Shown here in pieces: positions 22,472-25,665 of a stretch of 25,665 bases of DNA. This DNA is from Parasulfuritortus sp037446165 (GTDB lineage Bacteria; Pseudomonadota; Gammaproteobacteria; Burkholderiales; Thiobacillaceae), in contig JBBIJC010000025.1 of the NCBI GenBank assembly GCA_037446165.1, forward strand, positions 1 through 25,665, in the 5' to 3' direction. Below the pieces are notes generated by a model, which was given only the letters and a program-made list of their open reading frames with translations, was not told the DNA's origin and made no database searches. The translations under genes were made by a program, and so were the position numbers. How positions within the stretch are numbered: the stretch's first letter is position 1; every line of letters starts with the position of its first letter.

Positions 22472-23949
22472 TGACACGCCAGCTCGCCGATATCGTCCAT
22501 CACGCCTTCCGCCGGGACGGCCACGCGCCGGCCCGGGTGCTGGTGATCGGTGACCTGATGCTGGACCGCTACCTGTGGGGCGAGGTCGACCGCATCTCGC
22601 CCGAGGCCCCGGTGCCGGTCGTGCGGGTGACGCGCAATACGGAACGCCTGGGGGGCAGCGCCAACGTCGCCGCCAACCTGGTTGGCCTGGGGCTGGAAGC
22701 GGCCCTGGCCGGGCATGTGGGAGTCGATGTCGAAGGCACGCGGCTGGACGCCATGCTGCGTGAATCGGGCATTCGTCCGGTCCTGACCCGAACTGACGGT
22801 CGGCCCACGACCACCAAGACGCGGGTGATCGGCGGCCATCAACAGATGCTGCGTCTGGATCAGGAAGACAGCGGTCCGCAAGCCGAATCGGCCAGCCAGG
22901 CGCTGCTCGAATCGGTGCTGCATGAGATGGAGAACTGGCAGCCGGGCGCGTTGATCCTGTCCGACTATGCCAAGGGCACGCTGACTGCCGAGGTCTGCCA
23001 GCGACTGATCGCGGCGGCCCGGACCCGGTGCATCCCGGTGCTGGTCGATCCCAAGGGCCATGATTACAGCAAATACCGCGGCGCCACCGTGCTCACCCCG
23101 AATCAGAAAGAGGCGGCTGAGGCCTGCGGCTGCGCCGTGCGCGACTTCGACACCATCCTGGCCGGATCGGCCGCGATGCGTCTCTCGCTGGGCCTGGATT
23201 TTCTGCCGGTGACCCGCGGCGAACACGGCATCACGCTGCTGGAGGACAAGGGCGTCAGTCACCTGCCTGCGACCGCCCGGCAGGTGTTTGATGTCTCCGG
23301 CGCCGGCGACACCGTGATCGCCACCCTGGCCGCCGGCCTGCTGGCCGGGCTTGATGCGGCCGAGAGTTGCCGCCTTGCCAACCTGGCGGCGGGCGTGGTG
23401 GTGGCCAAGGTCGGCACCGTCCCGGTCACGCTCGAAGAATTGCTGCATGAGATCGAATGGCAGGATGCCTCCAGCCAGACCGACAAGGTCTGCGACGAGG
23501 CGACTCTGCTGCGTCGGGTTGCCGCTTGGCGCGCGCGGGGCGAGAAGATCGTGTTCACCAACGGTTGCTTCGACCTGCTCCACGCCGGTCATGTCGATTA
23601 TCTGGAAGCGGCCCGCGGCGAGGGCGATCGTCTGGTGCTCGGCCTCAACACCGACCGCTCGGTCTCGGCGCTGAAAGGGCCGACCCGACCGGTCGTCGGA
23701 GAGCACGACCGCGCCCGGGTGCTGGCGGCATTGGAATCGGTCGATGCGGTCGTGCTGTTCGACGAGGACACGCCCGAGCGGCTGATCTGCCGCCTGCTGC
23801 CGGACATCCTGGTCAAGGGCGGCGACTACCGGCCCGAAGACATTGCCGGCGGCGACTGCGTGCGCGCGAACGGCGGCGAAGTACATGTCCTGAGCTTTGT
23901 CGACGGCCGCTCCACCAGTCGGCTGATTGCAGCCATCCGGGAGTCCTGA
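22471..23949 (+). CDS. hldE: Bifunctional heptose 7-phosphate kinase / heptose 1-phosphate adenylyltransferase HldE
   Basis: A fused enzyme of 492 residues. The N-terminal PfkB/ribokinase-type kinase (about 1-325) phosphorylates heptose 7-phosphate at C1; visible are GDLMLDRYLWGEVDRISPEAPVP, GGSANVAANL and the catalytic GAGD (277-280). The C-terminal nucleotidyltransferase (about 355-492) adds AMP, with VFTNGCFDLLHAGHVDYL (H371 and H374 of the HxGH-type site), then LNTDRSVSALKGPTRPV and VKGGDY. Between them the products of gmhA, hldE and hldD cover most of ADP-heptose synthesis; the phosphatase GmhB is not in the window. ATG 22471 overlaps the gmhA stop; a GTG at 22450 would add seven residues inside gmhA. 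Confidence 0.95.
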   Translation: MTRQLADIVHHAFRRDGHAPARVLVIGDLMLDRYLWGEVDRISPEAPVPVVRVTRNTERLGGSANVAANLVGLGLEAALAGHVGVDVEGTRLDAMLRESGIRPVLTRTDGRPTTTKTRVIGGHQQMLRLDQEDSGPQAESASQALLESVLHEMENWQPGALILSDYAKGTLTAEVCQRLIAAARTRCIPVLVDPKGHDYSKYRGATVLTPNQKEAAEACGCAVRDFDTILAGSAAMRLSLGLDFLPVTRGEHGITLLEDKGVSHLPATARQVFDVSGAGDTVIATLAAGLLAGLDAAESCRLANLAAGVVVAKVGTVPVTLEELLHEIEWQDASSQTDKVCDEATLLRRVAAWRARGEKIVFTNGCFDLLHAGHVDYLEAARGEGDRLVLGLNTDRSVSALKGPTRPVVGEHDRARVLAALESVDAVVLFDEDTPERLICRLLPDILVKGGDYRPEDIAGGDCVRANGGEVHVLSFVDGRSTSRLIAAIRES

Positions 23950-23952
23950 GTA

Positions 23953-24813
23953 GTGCCCTTACAGCGCGCCAAGTGGTTTTTGCGTCGGTGGTGGTTCAGG
24001 AAGGCCTTGCAACGCAATCAGGTGGTATTCGACGATCCGGTGCTGAAGCCGATCCTGGGCCAGGACCCGGACCATGGCCGGCGGGTGTTGCGGCCTTATC
24101 TGATCCGCGGCCTGAATGCGGATGGCCGGGCGCAGGCCGTGGTCGATCACTACGGTTATCTGCGCGCCAGGCTCAGCGTGCTGGCCCTGCATGCCATCTA
24201 TCTGCACGGCGTCGTCCTGGCCCAGCGCGACACCCCGGCGGGTGATCTGAAGCTGATGCTCTACGCCCCCACCGGCCTCGGCCGCGAGGGTGAACTGCGC
24301 ATGGCGCTGGAACTCGATGGCCGAACCCTGCACATGTTCGCCATGGCGGTCGTGATGCCGGCCACGCTCGGGCTGGGCGAAGGTGCAAAGCCAGTGCTCT
24401 GGATCGGCTGCAACAAGGGGCCCGGTTCCGAACCCGACATCCCCGACCTGATCAAGCGGGTCACCAAGGCCATGCAGGGCCTGCGCCCCAAGGCCCTGAT
24501 GCTGCACGGCGCCCAGGCGCTGGTGGCCGGCTGGGAACTGTCGGGTTTGTATGGGGTGGCTAATGAAGGCACTGTGTTCGCGGGTTATGCCAGCCTGCGC
24601 GACCGGATCAAAGCGGACTACGACCAGTTCTGGCAGGAGTATGAAGGCCAGGTCATGACCCCTTACGTCTACCGCCTGGCGTCGGCCCCCGTGGCCAAGG
24701 ATCTGGCCGGCGTGGCGTCCAGCAAGCGCGCCGCCGCGGCACGCAAGATCGCCGCCGCCCAGCAGTGGTTCGACGACATCGTCCGGGTGGCCTCGGCAAT
24801 GCGGGCCGGCTGA
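23953..24813 (+). CDS. DUF535 (VirK/YbjX family) protein in the LPS heptose operon
   Basis: A 286-residue protein with GTG start at 23953, three bases after hldE. I recognise it as DUF535 from the layout (HYGYL near 66, the central LKLMLYAPTGLGREGELRMALELDGRTLHMFAMAV, LWIGCNKGP, and the C-terminal YASLRDRIKADYDQFWQEYEG). No signal peptide or membrane segment is evident; the N-terminus is strongly basic (RAKWFLRRWWFRKALQR). VirK and YbjX in enterobacteria are linked to envelope properties and antimicrobial-peptide resistance, but no reaction is established to my knowledge. Its place between hldE and waaF, with TGATG overlap to waaF, suggests a part in LPS core assembly or modification. Confidence 0.8.
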   Translation: MPLQRAKWFLRRWWFRKALQRNQVVFDDPVLKPILGQDPDHGRRVLRPYLIRGLNADGRAQAVVDHYGYLRARLSVLALHAIYLHGVVLAQRDTPAGDLKLMLYAPTGLGREGELRMALELDGRTLHMFAMAVVMPATLGLGEGAKPVLWIGCNKGPGSEPDIPDLIKRVTKAMQGLRPKALMLHGAQALVAGWELSGLYGVANEGTVFAGYASLRDRIKADYDQFWQEYEGQVMTPYVYRLASAPVAKDLAGVASSKRAAAARKIAAAQQWFDDIVRVASAMRAG

Positions 24814-25665
24814 TGCGCCGCTGTCTGATCGTCGGACCGTCCTGGGTGGGCGACATGATCATGGCCCAGGGCCTGTATCGCGCACTGCGGGGCCGCTTCC
24901 CGGAACTGCGGATCGATGTCCTGGCGCCGGCCTGGAGCGGGCCGATCCTGAACCGCATGGCCGAGGTGAACCGGCTCGTTATCTCGCCCTTCGGTCACGG
25001 TCAGTTCGACTTTGCCGGTCGCCGTGCGCTGGCCCGCGAGCTGCGCGCTGATGCTTATGACTGGGCGATCGTCCTGCCCAATTCCTGGAAGTCCGCCTTG
25101 CTGCCCTGGCTGGCTCGCATTCCCCGTCGAACCGGCTATGTCGGCGAATTCCGCCATGGCCTGCTCAACGATGCACGCCGGCTGGACAAGGCTGGCCTGC
25201 CCCGGCTGGTGGATCGCTACCGCGCGCTGGCCGATGCGGCGCCGGCCGGGCCGGATGACTATCCGCACCTGACGGTCGATCCGGCAAAACAGGCGGCCAG
25301 CCTGGCCCGTCTCGGGCTCGCGATGGATCGGCCGGTGCTGGCCCTCTGCCCCGGTGCCGAATACGGCCCCGCCAAGCGCTGGCCGGAGGCGCACTACGCC
25401 GAAGTGGCGAAGGCGAAACTCGATCAGGGTTGGCAGGTCTGGCTGTTCGGTTCGGCCAGCGACCGGGCGGTGTGCGACACGATCAACGACCTGACCGGCG
25501 GTGATTGCCGCAATCTGGCTGGCGAGACCGCGCTCGAGGAAGTGGTCGATCTGCTCGCCTGCGCCAGTGCCGTGGTCACCAACGATTCCGGGCTCATGCA
25601 TGTCGCCGCGGCGGTCGGCGTGCCAGTGGCGGCGGTCTACGGGTCGACCGACCCGGGCTATACTC
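24813..25665 (+). CDS. waaF: ADP-heptose:LPS heptosyltransferase II WaaF (partial, C-terminus off the right edge)
   Basis: A glycosyltransferase family 9 enzyme that adds the second heptose to the LPS inner core on the cytosolic face of the inner membrane. About 284 residues are visible of a family of roughly 340-350. The start RRCLIVGPSWVGDMIMAQGLYRAL is typical of WaaF (PSWVGD, MAQ). Later come ALCPGAEYGPAKRWPEAHYAEVA, WLFGSASD and the donor-site VTNDSGLMHVAAAVGVPVAAVYGSTDP. PGAEYGPAKRWP favours WaaF over WaaC. The frame is open to the window end. ATG overlaps the stop of the DUF535 gene. Confidence 0.94.
   Translation, partial: MRRCLIVGPSWVGDMIMAQGLYRALRGRFPELRIDVLAPAWSGPILNRMAEVNRLVISPFGHGQFDFAGRRALARELRADAYDWAIVLPNSWKSALLPWLARIPRRTGYVGEFRHGLLNDARRLDKAGLPRLVDRYRALADAAPAGPDDYPHLTVDPAKQAASLARLGLAMDRPVLALCPGAEYGPAKRWPEAHYAEVAKAKLDQGWQVWLFGSASDRAVCDTINDLTGGDCRNLAGETALEEVVDLLACASAVVTNDSGLMHVAAAVGVPVAAVYGSTDPGYT

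Noticed and set aside
22324..23886. A 520-codon minus-strand frame opposite hldE
   Set aside because: Shadow of the bifunctional HldE reading frame; no recognisable domain.

Overview
The window looks like a chromosomal core region of a GC-rich, Gram-negative proteobacterium, most likely a betaproteobacterium or a close gammaproteobacterial relative. This is inference from gene content and style: a housekeeping isc operon next to cysE/trmJ/suhB, glnA beside ntrBC, aroE overlapping mtgA, LPS core heptose genes, and several operon-start promoters sharing a TATAATCGCG-like element. No species can be named. No rRNA, tRNA, CRISPR array, phage gene or insertion sequence was seen, and no gene-free stretch exceeds about 230 bp.

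Layout. 1-2107: 5' part of mutS (minus), running off the left edge. 2253-2888: diheme cytochrome c (plus), abutting the convergent inositol-monophosphatase gene suhB (minus, 2889-3686). 3729-5257: trmJ and cysE. 5323-11569: the nine-gene isc operon iscR-iscS-iscU-iscA-hscB-hscA-[DUF3050 gene]-fdx-iscX, closed by a perfect bidirectional terminator shared with a convergent psiF-like gene. 11633-17601 (all minus): psiF-like gene, AEC-family transporter, ntrC, ntrB, a DUF4124 protein and glnA. 17829-20718 (plus): aroE, mtgA and a CorA-type transporter with an MgtE-like N-terminal region. 20779-25665 (plus): LPS inner-core heptose operon hldD-gmhA-hldE-(DUF535/VirK-YbjX family gene)-waaF, running off the right edge.

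How the genes work together. CysE makes O-acetylserine for cysteine synthesis; IscS takes sulfur from cysteine; IscU, IscA, HscB/HscA, ferredoxin and IscX build and deliver Fe-S clusters, and IscR (all cluster ligands present) senses supply. Both the iscR promoter and, more weakly, the cysE promoter carry IscR type-1-like sites. The DUF3050 gene between hscA and fdx, a possible heme-oxygenase-like metalloprotein, is the least expected isc member. glnA has textbook nitrogen control: two NtrC palindromes 21 bp apart upstream of a sigma-54-type -24/-12 element, with ntrBC nearby. HldD, GmhA, HldE and WaaF make ADP-heptose and add it to lipopolysaccharide; the DUF535 gene inside the run may act on the same envelope process.

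The 100-N gap inside hldD is flanked by identical 55-bp sequences and is almost certainly an assembly artefact; collapsing it restores an intact 325-residue HldD.
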